A stretch of 33,730 nt of DNA from Burkholderiaceae bacterium (GTDB lineage: Bacteria; Pseudomonadota; Gammaproteobacteria; Burkholderiales; Burkholderiaceae): the NCBI GenBank assembly GCA_947380285.1, contig CANCQD010000012.1, forward strand, positions 1 to 33,730. The letters run 5' to 3'. Position 1 is the stretch's first letter. Every line of letters begins with the position of its first letter. Below are positions 11,424 to 20,088 of the stretch, in pieces. The position numbers and the translations under genes are program-made. The notes under the pieces were generated by a model, which saw only the letters and a program-made list of their open reading frames with translations, ran no database searches and had not been told where the DNA came from.

Positions 11424-13451
11424 TTAAAACGAGCGCTCAACCCTGACAATGACGATCATGTCAGGCTTTCTGTCTGCCTTCTCAAGGTCTGCGGGTAATT
11501 CTTTTAACTTTTCACTCCAGTGTCCGACATAGCGAACCTCTTTAAAGGTCGCATTCAAATACTGTCTTAATGCGCTGGTAAATGAATCGCCGACTACCCA
11601 AACATACTTACTTGATAAAGGATTGGCATTGCTTACAACTACGGTAGAACCAAATGCTGTTTTTTGCTCATCCTTAATTTCTTTTTCGCTTAAGGCTGGT
11701 TGATTTTTCCAAACAACATCCCAACTATCTCCAGGATGGATCGGGAAGTTCTCTATCTTATAAGTACTAATCAGATCGCCCTTGTACAGAGAGCCCTGTC
11801 GAAATTCGACCTCTGGGATGGGCAAATTAAGACGCCTTGAGCATTCAGAATAGGTTAAGAAGGAGCCTTTATTGTTCCAGTGAGTATCGGTTCTCGGATA
11901 AAGAATGCCTTCCGAGTTTTTCAGTCGAAGCAAATCATCCGTCGGATCACATACAACTAAATGAGGGATCTTTTTTAGCTCATCCAAAAAGAAGCTGCTA
12001 TATTTTTTTGTTGATGGCACCAAATCGTCTGGCAAATATTCAGGGTAAATGCTTGATTTATCCGGACCAACAATTAAAACAAGCTGGGTATTAAATTGTG
12101 CTGCTTTTTGAGCAATCTCAGAAAAAGCTTTGCTGGTAGCCTCTACCTCACCCTCAAATGGGATAACGGAAAGCTTAAGCTTAGCCATCGCATTGTCTGC
12201 AACGCCTAAAAATAACCAATCTTCTTTTCCTCTGTACCAGGGGACTCTATTGGTATTTACTTTATCGGCATTTCTAAAGCTTAAGCCATTACGAACATAA
12301 GTATTAAAGCCAATATAACCAACAATCGTCATCAGAGAGAGGAGAATTACAACACTAGCTTTAGTATTTTTTCCAAAGCGAATAGGACTCTCAACTAACT
12401 TGAATGTGACCCATGCAAGCAATACGGAAAGTAAACAAGCCCCGATTCTTGTGCCAAGACTTGGGACCGCACCCTCAATAATCCTAGCAAACGACAGTAA
12501 AGGCCAATGCCATAAGTACAGTGGGAAACTGATTACCCCAAACCAAACTATCAATGGATTTGATAAAACCAAGCGATTGATGATGGCCTCAGAACCAGCG
12601 GCAATAATCAATACAGTACCCATCACCGGTATTAAAGCCCACCATCCTGGAAAACTTATATCCTTATTAATGCTCCACAATCCATAGGCAAGCATACAAA
12701 ACCCAATAATTGATAGGATATTTGATAGCTTTAATGAAATAAGGGAAGCGTCAATCTTCTTTGCAGCATTGCCGAGCCAAGCTCTTTTATATAGGGCTAT
12801 CCACGCCAATAAACTCCCACTTAATAATTCCCAGAAACGTGTTTGCGGAGAATAAAAAGTTGCTACCGCATCATGCTTAATACCATGCACGTTAAGAGCA
12901 AAAGAGGCTAAAGCCATCATGATGGCAATAAAGAGAAGATTGAACTTACATCTCCACGAAATCCATAGCAATATTGGCCACACAATATAAAACTGCTCTT
13001 CAATCCCCAAACTCCATAAATGAAGTAATGGCTTGGTATCGGCCGCTGCATCAAAATAGCCAGCTTCATTCCACAAAACTAAATTAGATACAAACCCAGC
13101 GCCAGCAGCCATATGCTTACCCAACTGCATGTACTCATCAGCAATTAATACAAACCAGCCAAATACAAAGGAGGCGATCAGTACAAGAATGAGCGCTGGA
13201 AAAATACGTTTAATGCGACGCACATAAAACCCAGAGAAACTGAAAAGATTGTTGTCTAGACCATGAAAAATAATTGTGGAGATGAGGTATCCAGAGATCA
13301 CAAAAAAAATGTCGACCCCGATAAATCCACCCCTGACCATCTCCGGGAATGCATGAAAAGCCAGAACGGCAAGAACGGCTATAGCTCGTAATCCGTCAAT
13401 ATCAGGGCGATATTTAGGGTGAAATTGAGGGGGTACAAAAGTTTTGGGCAT
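11424..13451 (-). CDS. Acyltransferase-3 (OafA/YrhL-like) fused to an AlgX/AlgJ-like SGNH domain
   Basis: 675 residues. Residues about 13-385 are an acyltransferase-3 membrane domain: YRPDIDGLRAIAVLAVLAFH with the likely catalytic H33, FFVISGYLIS, the HLWSLGIEEQFY motif at 144-155, LYLWHWPLLS, and about ten helices. After the last helix comes a periplasmic domain (about 400-675). It opens with DWLFLG (411-416), has a DTHWN motif (D522, H524) and only later the GDSF serine (S623). This order is that of AlgX/AlgJ-type SGNH-like acetyltransferases; in the usual OafA C-terminal SGNH domain, GDS comes first. It probably O-acetylates a surface polysaccharide or LPS. It is divergent from the DUF4239-like gene. 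Confidence 0.85.
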   Translation of the reverse strand: MPKTFVPPQFHPKYRPDIDGLRAIAVLAVLAFHAFPEMVRGGFIGVDIFFVISGYLISTIIFHGLDNNLFSFSGFYVRRIKRIFPALILVLIASFVFGWFVLIADEYMQLGKHMAAGAGFVSNLVLWNEAGYFDAAADTKPLLHLWSLGIEEQFYIVWPILLWISWRCKFNLLFIAIMMALASFALNVHGIKHDAVATFYSPQTRFWELLSGSLLAWIALYKRAWLGNAAKKIDASLISLKLSNILSIIGFCMLAYGLWSINKDISFPGWWALIPVMGTVLIIAAGSEAIINRLVLSNPLIVWFGVISFPLYLWHWPLLSFARIIEGAVPSLGTRIGACLLSVLLAWVTFKLVESPIRFGKNTKASVVILLSLMTIVGYIGFNTYVRNGLSFRNADKVNTNRVPWYRGKEDWLFLGVADNAMAKLKLSVIPFEGEVEATSKAFSEIAQKAAQFNTQLVLIVGPDKSSIYPEYLPDDLVPSTKKYSSFFLDELKKIPHLVVCDPTDDLLRLKNSEGILYPRTDTHWNNKGSFLTYSECSRRLNLPIPEVEFRQGSLYKGDLISTYKIENFPIHPGDSWDVVWKNQPALSEKEIKDEQKTAFGSTVVVSNANPLSSKYVWVVGDSFTSALRQYLNATFKEVRYVGHWSEKLKELPADLEKADRKPDMIVIVRVERSF

Positions 13452-13512
13452 CTAGCGAGATTTTATCAACCCTTACGAGCTTCAAGTAACTAGCACCAGC
13501 ATTAAATAAATG

Positions 13513-13535
13513 ACCGCCTTTGGGCGGTTTTTATT
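13513..13535 (+). terminator. Plus-strand intrinsic terminator in a divergent gap
   Basis: The stem ACCGCC (13513-13518) / GGCGGT (13523-13528) has loop TTTG and is followed by a T-run with one A. It has the full form of a plus-strand terminator, yet no plus-strand gene ends before it: upstream is the start of the minus-strand acyltransferase, and downstream, 51 bp away, is the start of the next plus-strand gene. It could end an antisense or small transcript, attenuate the downstream gene, or be left over from a lost gene. Confidence 0.75.
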
Positions 13536-13585
13536 ACACTAAACAAACTCCAAAATTAAGCCCCACCACCTTACGAGAGCTTGCT

Positions 13586-14377
13586 ATGCCGAATTTCATT
13601 GGAAATCACCTAAATATTATTAAATATGCGCCCTTCATATTTTTTACCTCCATCCTGACGTTCTTATTTATAGGTTGGCTTCTTGGGAGATACCGAGTCA
13701 GCCACTCTGAGAGCATTGTCGTAAGGGATTCATTAGCGACAGCAATTTTTGGGCTTTCAGCGCTAGTACTTGGATTTACTTTCTCCAATGCTGCCGATCA
13801 CTTTGATACACGAATAAGCTTAATACGTGATCAGGCAAATATTGTTAAACAAGTCTATCAATCTAGCGCTTATCTAAGCTCTCAAGATCGAGTGCTTGTC
13901 CAAAATACATTACAGCAGATAGTGAACAAAAGAATATCTGCCTATGAAAATATCAAATCATTTGATGATCTTGAGGCTAATCTAGAAGAAATGGGTAGGT
14001 TATTAAATAAGTTAAATGAAGAAATTAATCAGGCCATACCTCGCGCTCCAAATAACACTCAGGGGCTGGCGGATACCATCTTGAGACCGCAGCTCACACA
14101 TCTTTTGAGTGTTTATCAGGCAGGAATACTGAACGCAAAGCACCACCCCCCTGTAATTATTGAGCGCTTTTTATTCGCCCTACTCTCAATAGGGGCCTTG
14201 CTAAGCGGCTACTCGATGGCAGTTAAGAAGGAGGAAGATTGGTTCCTAACCGCCCTGTACTTAGGTTTGATGGGATTTGCACTGTACGTGATTTTTTCTT
14301 TGGAATTTCCACATCAACTACAGAGCTCGGAATATATTAATGCTGACTTTTTGAAACTTCAAAAGGCTTGGCAATAA
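13586..14377 (+). CDS. DUF4239-like (bestrophin-like) membrane protein, function unknown
   Basis: 263 residues from the ATG at 13586 (MPNFIGNHLNIIKY), preceded by GAGAG. Topology: a hydrophobic helix at about 11-32, a second at about 52-69 with GLSALVLGFTFSNA, a long polar and partly coiled-coil middle (about 70-190), then two C-terminal helices (about 192-210 and 219-237). The FTFS...ADHFDTR...DQAN arrangement is like the DUF4239/bestrophin-like family, which is found widely in bacteria without an assigned role; transport has been suggested only by analogy. The assignment is from pattern recognition. The gene stands alone, and its 3' end is 11 bp from the convergent unknown gene. Confidence 0.68.
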   Translation: MPNFIGNHLNIIKYAPFIFFTSILTFLFIGWLLGRYRVSHSESIVVRDSLATAIFGLSALVLGFTFSNAADHFDTRISLIRDQANIVKQVYQSSAYLSSQDRVLVQNTLQQIVNKRISAYENIKSFDDLEANLEEMGRLLNKLNEEINQAIPRAPNNTQGLADTILRPQLTHLLSVYQAGILNAKHHPPVIIERFLFALLSIGALLSGYSMAVKKEEDWFLTALYLGLMGFALYVIFSLEFPHQLQSSEYINADFLKLQKAWQ

Positions 14378-14388
14378 CGCTAGCAACA

Positions 14389-15135
14389 CTACCGTCGTTG
14401 ATAGCTATTGGATAAGTTGTCTTGCAGCACATAAGCAACACCATTAGCTATCAAAGAGAGATCTTGATCGAGCACGCGGCTTCTATATGTCCAGCCAGCG
14501 GGTAGTTTCAATTGCTCGCTTAATACTGGTAGGTCTTTCATATTGAGCGAAGGATTCACAATTTGTGAATATGACTGCATTACATATACATCTCCCCCGG
14601 GAGAGGTAAGTTCGTAAACAGCACTACCGGCTCTGTAAATAAAATTAGTGGTGCGATTGATTTCATTTGGGGTGTACTTCTTGCTACCCATAAATTGCTT
14701 AAGCAAACTCAACCGTACCGTGGCTCGCAAATTCATCTCAATGCCGCCAAAAGATTCTTTTACATCATTTATCGTGCTACCAGCAGCCTGAATTTCATCC
14801 ATCGTCCAATAGCGTGGTCCATTTAATAGAACGAATGAGGCGTCAAAAGTCTTGGTAATAGATTCCTTGTCCAAGATCTTCCACTGTGACTCGGGACAAA
14901 GATTAAGGCCTTGAGTATTAAATACCCTAACCTCCAGTTTGAGCCATTCACGCTTACCAACTAAAACCTCGCAATACCGCTGGTTACGCAGATTAGAGAC
15001 GCTTTTTTGGAATACCGGCTGTGAGTCAGCTGATTGTGCAATTGAGACCCCTGAGACAAATAACGCACTCAATAAGATTGAATATATTGAGATGAATGAG
15101 ATTACTCGATTTTTACCAACCATTTGAATACCCAT
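14389..15135 (-). CDS. Conserved-looking exported protein of unknown function
   Basis: 248 residues (or 244 from a second ATG at 15123). There is a signal peptide with a hydrophobic core around 12-33 and a likely cleavage after SIAQS, so a periplasmic location is predicted. The mature part has two Cys (C55 in NQRYCEVLVG, C79 in GLNLCPESQW) that could form a disulfide. It also has the regular motifs LNGPRYWTMDEI, FGGIEMNLRATV and LPAGWTYRSRVL, which look conserved, but I do not recognise a named family. No enzyme motif is evident. No clear Shine-Dalgarno separates the two candidate starts. It is divergent from the Bug-type gene and nearly abuts the DUF4239-like gene. Confidence 0.75.
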   Translation of the reverse strand: MGIQMVGKNRVISFISIYSILLSALFVSGVSIAQSADSQPVFQKSVSNLRNQRYCEVLVGKREWLKLEVRVFNTQGLNLCPESQWKILDKESITKTFDASFVLLNGPRYWTMDEIQAAGSTINDVKESFGGIEMNLRATVRLSLLKQFMGSKKYTPNEINRTTNFIYRAGSAVYELTSPGGDVYVMQSYSQIVNPSLNMKDLPVLSEQLKLPAGWTYRSRVLDQDLSLIANGVAYVLQDNLSNSYQRR

Positions 15136-15263
15136 TCTGGAGCTAAAGTTGGCTCAAGCTTACTCCTATATATGAAAAACGCCTATGGACGCTTTTCTCT
15201 TGCGCTAAGATATGCCATAGAAGCATCAACAGAATGCTCCATCAATTAATAGGTCGAGACAAT

Positions 15264-16241
15264 ATGCAATTTAAATCAGCATTTATTAGTTTTTTCATTT
15301 CAATCTGCGCAATGTTTTGGGCAACATCAGCTAGCGCACAAAGCAGCTATCCTAACCGAACCATTCAAATCATCATGCCGCTTCAAGCAGGCAGTGGCGT
15401 TGACATCTTGATGCGCCCAATTGCCCAAAAAATGGGTGAAAGTCTGGGTCAAGCAATCACAATCGAAAATATTCCAGGAGGCGCGGGATTAATTGGTGCA
15501 GCTAAGGTTGCACAAAGCCCTGCTGATGGTTATGTATTGGGTGCTTTTAATGACAGCATCCTAACGATGTTACCTAATCTATATAAAAAGATTGATTACG
15601 ATCCGATTCAAAGTTTTACTCCAATATCTGAAGTGGCGGCGATCACTTTTGTGCTGGTTGCCAACCCAACATTTCCTGGGAATACTGCAGCGGACCTCGT
15701 GCGCATTGCTAAAGAAAAGCCTGGCAAGATTGACTATGCCTCTGGGGGCAATGGTTCACCGCAACATATTGGCATGGAAATCTTCCGCCAATACACTGGC
15801 GCTCCAATCGTTCATATTCCTTATCGTGGAGCTGCCGCCGCAGTCACTGACGTCATGGCTGGCCAAGTACCAGTGATGATCAGCGCTTTATCGGTTGTAC
15901 TCCCCCATATTCGCGCTGGAAAGCTAAAGGTATTAGGGGTAGCGAGTAAAACACGGTCTCCGCTGCTACCCAATGCTCCAACAATTAATGAGAGTGTAAA
16001 AGGTTATGAATTCTCAACCTGGGGCGCCCTACTGGCGCCTAAAGGTACTCCACCAGCGATTATTGAAAAACTAAATGAGTCTTTAGCAGCTGCGCTAAAA
16101 GATCCAAAACTACGTGAGCAACTCATCCAGCAAGGCTTTGAATTTGTCCCTCTTGGCCCAGATCATTTAAAAGAAATGATTGCACAGGGATTGGTAAGGA
16201 TGAAAAAAGTGATTAAGGATGGCGGTATACAGCCCGACTAA
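15264..16241 (+). CDS. Bug-family (TctC) periplasmic solute-binding protein
   Basis: 325 residues from the ATG at 15264 (MQFKSAFISFF), with a signal peptide ending ATSASAQ near residue 26. The mature protein opens SYPNRTIQIIMPLQAGSGVDILMRPIAQKM, the hallmark start of Bug/TctC proteins. It continues with ENIPGGAGLIGAAKVAQSPADGY, IPYRGAAAAVTDVMAGQV and the LLAPKGTPPAIIEKL linker. These proteins bind small carboxylates or similar ligands, and many are present in Burkholderiales without a dedicated transporter. No TctA/TctB membrane genes are in the window, so it is an orphan; the ligand is unknown. A shared terminator with groL follows. The frame is open upstream to 15234, but that adds only non-signal residues. 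Confidence 0.9.
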   Translation: MQFKSAFISFFISICAMFWATSASAQSSYPNRTIQIIMPLQAGSGVDILMRPIAQKMGESLGQAITIENIPGGAGLIGAAKVAQSPADGYVLGAFNDSILTMLPNLYKKIDYDPIQSFTPISEVAAITFVLVANPTFPGNTAADLVRIAKEKPGKIDYASGGNGSPQHIGMEIFRQYTGAPIVHIPYRGAAAAVTDVMAGQVPVMISALSVVLPHIRAGKLKVLGVASKTRSPLLPNAPTINESVKGYEFSTWGALLAPKGTPPAIIEKLNESLAAALKDPKLREQLIQQGFEFVPLGPDHLKEMIAQGLVRMKKVIKDGGIQPD

Positions 16242-16259
16242 TTCGAGAAGAGCAACAAA

Positions 16260-16296
16260 TAAAAAACGCCTGGTCTTTTGAACCAGGCGTTCTTAT
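16260..16296. terminator. Bidirectional terminator between the Bug gene and groL
   Basis: A 10-bp perfect stem AACGCCTGGT (16265-16274) / ACCAGGCGTT (16282-16291) with a 7-base loop. On the minus strand the stem is followed by TTTTTTATTT, ending the groSL transcript; on the plus strand it is followed by CTTATTTC, weaker but usable for the Bug gene. Confidence 0.9.
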
Positions 16297-16331
16297 TTCT
16301 ACAGCTAGATAGCTGAGGAAATTAACGGCTA

Positions 16332-17996
<1,665 letters not shown>

Positions 17997-18009
17997 TTAA
18001 ATACCGAAA

Positions 18010-18300
18010 TTACTTCTGTACAACAGCCATGATGTCGTCTTCACGCATCACGATGAGTTCTTCGCTGTCAACTTTTACTGTTTGACCTGCATATTTACCA
18101 AACAACACACGGTCGCCTACTTTGACGTCAGGTGCGTTTAATTTGCCGCTGTCATCGCGTTTGCCTGGGCCTACTGCTAAAACTTCACCTTGATCAGGTT
18201 TTTCTGCAGCAGCGTCAGGAATGATGATTCCGGAAGCAGTTTTTGATTCTTGATCCCAACGCTTGATGATTACGCGATCATGTAAGGGACGCAAATTCAT
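18010..18300 (-). CDS. groS: Co-chaperonin GroES (10 kDa)
   Basis: A 96-residue lid of the GroEL chamber, of full family length. It begins [14 protein letters not shown] and has the mobile loop region [18 protein letters not shown], the [10 protein letters not shown] signature, and [12 protein letters not shown]. The Shine-Dalgarno AGGAG lies 6-7 bp before the ATG. It is the first gene of the groSL operon, preceded by a 110-base AT-rich leader and the CIRCE/HrcA operator. Confidence 0.98.
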   Translation of the reverse strand: MNLRPLHDRVIIKRWDQESKTASGIIIPDAAAEKPDQGEVLAVGPGKRDDSGKLNAPDVKVGDRVLFGKYAGQTVKVDSEELIVMREDDIMAVVQK

Positions 18301-18409
18301 CTCTTCTCCTATGTTAGTAAGTGTTAACTATTTAATTAATCTATATAAATCAATGATTTATAAATTCCTCACATGAAAGCCAATGGTAATTTACGAATAA
18401 AATGCCTTT

Positions 18410-18436
18410 TTAGCACTCGCATGTAGGGAGTGCTGA
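18410..18436. promoter_or_regulatory. CIRCE operator (HrcA-binding) of groSL
   Basis: TTAGCACTC-N9-GAGTGCTGA differs from the consensus inverted repeat (TTAGCACTC-N9-GAGTGCTAA) at one base. It lies 110 bp upstream of groS and directly abuts the -10 box of the groS promoter, covering the expected start site. HrcA bound here would block transcription, and heat-induced HrcA inactivation would relieve it. The regulator hrcA itself is not in the window. Confidence 0.95.
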
Positions 18437-18465
18437 TTATATAGGTCTGTTTCCTGATATTTCAA
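18436..18465 (-). promoter_or_regulatory. Sigma-70-type promoter of groSL
   Basis: On the minus strand, TTGAAA (18465-18460), an 18-bp spacer, then a perfect TATAAT (18441-18436). The -10 shares one base with the CIRCE element, so the start site should fall inside the operator. This indicates vegetative sigma plus HrcA repression. I did not see a sigma-32 consensus overlapping it. Confidence 0.8.
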
Positions 18466-18482
18466 GGGTAGATCGCCATAAA

Positions 18483-18512
18483 TTCTTTAAGGATTTAGCC
18501 ACTAACTATAAT
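18483..18512 (+). promoter_or_regulatory. Possible promoter of the EAL-like/response regulator/kinase operon
   Basis: A perfect TATAAT at 18507-18512 with a poor -35 (TTCTTT at 18483-18488, 18-bp spacing). It drives plus-strand transcription toward the gene at 18617, with the predicted start about 18519. The weak -35 would fit an activator-dependent promoter, but the call rests mainly on the -10. Confidence 0.4.
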
Positions 18513-18524
18513 TTGGACAGGGTC

Positions 18525-18540
18525 GTAGGACTTTTCCTAC
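18525..18540. promoter_or_regulatory. Perfect inverted repeat, candidate response-regulator operator
   Basis: GTAGGA-CTTT-TCCTAC is a perfect 6-bp inverted repeat. The right half contains TTTCCTA, which equals the heptamer half-site consensus known for BvgA of Bordetella. It lies just downstream of the TATAAT at 18507 and 77 bp upstream of the first gene of an operon coding for a BvgA-like regulator, so autoregulation is plausible. It would also form a short RNA hairpin. Confidence 0.45.
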
Positions 18541-18567
18541 AGATAAATCAGCCCAAAGCCCTTACCG

Positions 18568-18609
18568 CTCCAATCTGTCCTGCCTAGACTGAACAGTCAC
18601 CGATTGGAG
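18568..18609 (+). promoter_or_regulatory. 5' leader hairpin that would mask the Shine-Dalgarno of the EAL-like gene
   Basis: CTCCAATC (18568-18575) is perfectly complementary to GATTGGAG (18602-18609). The right arm contains the GGAG (18606-18609) that is the only good ribosome binding site for the ATG at 18617. A smaller stem GACT-GAAC-AGTC sits inside the loop. If it forms, the ribosome site is paired, which suggests translational control. Confidence 0.5.
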
Positions 18610-18616
18610 AATCCTG

Positions 18617-19459
18617 ATGAGCCCGAAATCCCGGCTGTACACGCTTGTAAAGGCATGGAAGAACAAACCCTTCCAAGAAGTGCGAGACGCCTGTGGCGAC
18701 CCCTGGCTTGGCCTTAGTAACCAAGCCCTTGAAGAACACCAATCCTGGTCCAAGCGACAAGCGATTAGTCATGAACCCATATTTAACTGCAAGGGAACAA
18801 AACTGACAGGATCTTTATTTAGACCACTTCTTACTGCTTCTGACATGCAATTATTACGCCTTTTTATGGAAGGCTTAGACACGATCGCGTATTGGTATCG
18901 AGCTGGTCGCTTTATTCCTGGAATTTTGCCAATACCGACACATGTCTTAGCCTCAAAGGGGTATGTGGATGCAATATGTGAATTAATTCTGAACTCTCGA
19001 CTACCGGTTGGACTAGTAGCCATTGGGATTCAAAAAATTCCTGAGTCCGACATCGCCGATGCTTTTAAGGATGGATTGTTACGTTTGCGACGACTAGGCG
19101 TCTTACTGCATTTCCTCAAATTCACCGGAAGCATTGAGGAGTTGCAGTGGATTACTGATTTGCAATTAGAAGGGGTACATATTGATATGGGTCAGCTTCG
19201 TGAGCGCGAACTGACAAGTGATGCTCTATCCCAATTGAGGCAGTCACCCTATTCACCCACCCAGATTTATGCCAGCAACATTGCATTGGTAAAAGACCTA
19301 GAAAATGCCTGCACTCTTATTGCCGAACACTCTTATGGCAGCCTCATGATGTCACCTTTAAGTCGTCATCAGATGCTGCAAATTAACGATAGTCGTATCG
19401 CTAAAGCTATCTTTTCGCTTCACCCTCATCAACACCCAAACCAAAACGGAGACAAGTAA
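18617..19459 (+). CDS. Degenerate EAL-domain protein (BvgR-like position and size)
   Basis: 280 residues, no signal peptide or membrane helix. The central and C-terminal part (about 60-250) follows the EAL phosphodiesterase layout: LLRLRRLGVLLHFLKFTGS at 154-172 stands where LR-LG-DDFGTG is expected. LQLEGVHIDMGQL (182-194) replaces the PVD-LKID strand, and GSLMMSPLS (241-249) replaces the QGY-fSRP end. The catalytic EAL, DDFGTG and AEGVE residues are not there, so cyclic-di-GMP hydrolysis is unlikely; binding or protein contact is more likely. The stop overlaps the next start by 1 bp (TAATG), placing it in one operon with a BvgA/BvgS-type pair. Bordetella BvgR, also an EAL-like protein of similar length, is the closest functional parallel; this is inference. 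The ATG at 18617 has GGAG 7 bp upstream. Confidence 0.68.
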   Translation: MSPKSRLYTLVKAWKNKPFQEVRDACGDPWLGLSNQALEEHQSWSKRQAISHEPIFNCKGTKLTGSLFRPLLTASDMQLLRLFMEGLDTIAYWYRAGRFIPGILPIPTHVLASKGYVDAICELILNSRLPVGLVAIGIQKIPESDIADAFKDGLLRLRRLGVLLHFLKFTGSIEELQWITDLQLEGVHIDMGQLRERELTSDALSQLRQSPYSPTQIYASNIALVKDLENACTLIAEHSYGSLMMSPLSRHQMLQINDSRIAKAIFSLHPHQHPNQNGDK

Positions 19460-20082
19460 TGAGAAAACGCGTGATGTTGGTAGATGACCATCCAGCAATG
19501 CTGATGGCTCTTAAAAGTATGTTGCAAGACCAGTTACTCTTTGAAATTGCAGGGCAAGCCCAGAATGGGGAGGAGTGCCTCAGATCCATGAAGGAGGTTA
19601 ATCCTAATATGGTGATTTTGGATCTGGATATGCCCAAGACCGATGGCTTTGACGTTATCCGCCGCATTGGACTAATGTATCCCGATGTTCGTATGCTAGT
19701 TCTCTCGAGTATGGATGAGGCAGTCTACGGCGGCAGAGTCCGCTCCTTGGGCGGGCATGGTTTTGTGAATAAAACTGCTGGGGCTGATGTCATCCTAGCT
19801 GCCTGCGTTGCGATCTCTCAAGGTTATAACTTTTTCACCCATGGAAAAAATGGCAATAGCTCATTAAGTGATAACGATAAGCTGGCACTAATCTCTGATC
19901 GTGAGTTGCAAGTCATGAAGTACCTCGGCAAAGGCAATACCAATCAACAGATATCTGACATGTTGCATATCAGCAATAAGACTGTTGCAACCTACAAAAC
20001 CAGAGTCTTTGACAAGCTAGGTATTAATAATATTGCTGACCTTATTTTGTTCTGTCGCATGAATAATATTATCGAAAGCTAA
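19459..20082 (+). CDS. LuxR/NarL-family response regulator, BvgA/EvgA-like
   Basis: 207 residues. The receiver domain (1-120) has the acidic pair D9/D10 (VDDHP), phospho-acceptor D55 (VILDLDMPKTDG), the switch S83/S84 (VLSS) and K105 (VNKTAG). The LuxR-type helix-turn-helix follows at about 143-203, with SDRELQVMKYLGKGNTNQQISDMLHIS and TVATYKTRVFDKL. Length and domain make-up match BvgA/EvgA. It should bind DNA as a phosphorylated dimer and receive phosphate from the hybrid kinase encoded 6 bp downstream. It is coupled to the EAL-like gene by a 1-bp start/stop overlap. Target genes are unknown; the inverted repeat at 18525 is a candidate site. Confidence 0.92.
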   Translation: MRKRVMLVDDHPAMLMALKSMLQDQLLFEIAGQAQNGEECLRSMKEVNPNMVILDLDMPKTDGFDVIRRIGLMYPDVRMLVLSSMDEAVYGGRVRSLGGHGFVNKTAGADVILAACVAISQGYNFFTHGKNGNSSLSDNDKLALISDRELQVMKYLGKGNTNQQISDMLHISNKTVATYKTRVFDKLGINNIADLILFCRMNNIIES

Positions 20083-20088
20083 TTCAGC

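Noticed and set aside
14379..14405. Hairpin GCTAGCAAC / GTTGATAGC at the convergent junction as a terminator
   Set aside because: One mismatch, a 9-base loop, and no T-run on either strand.
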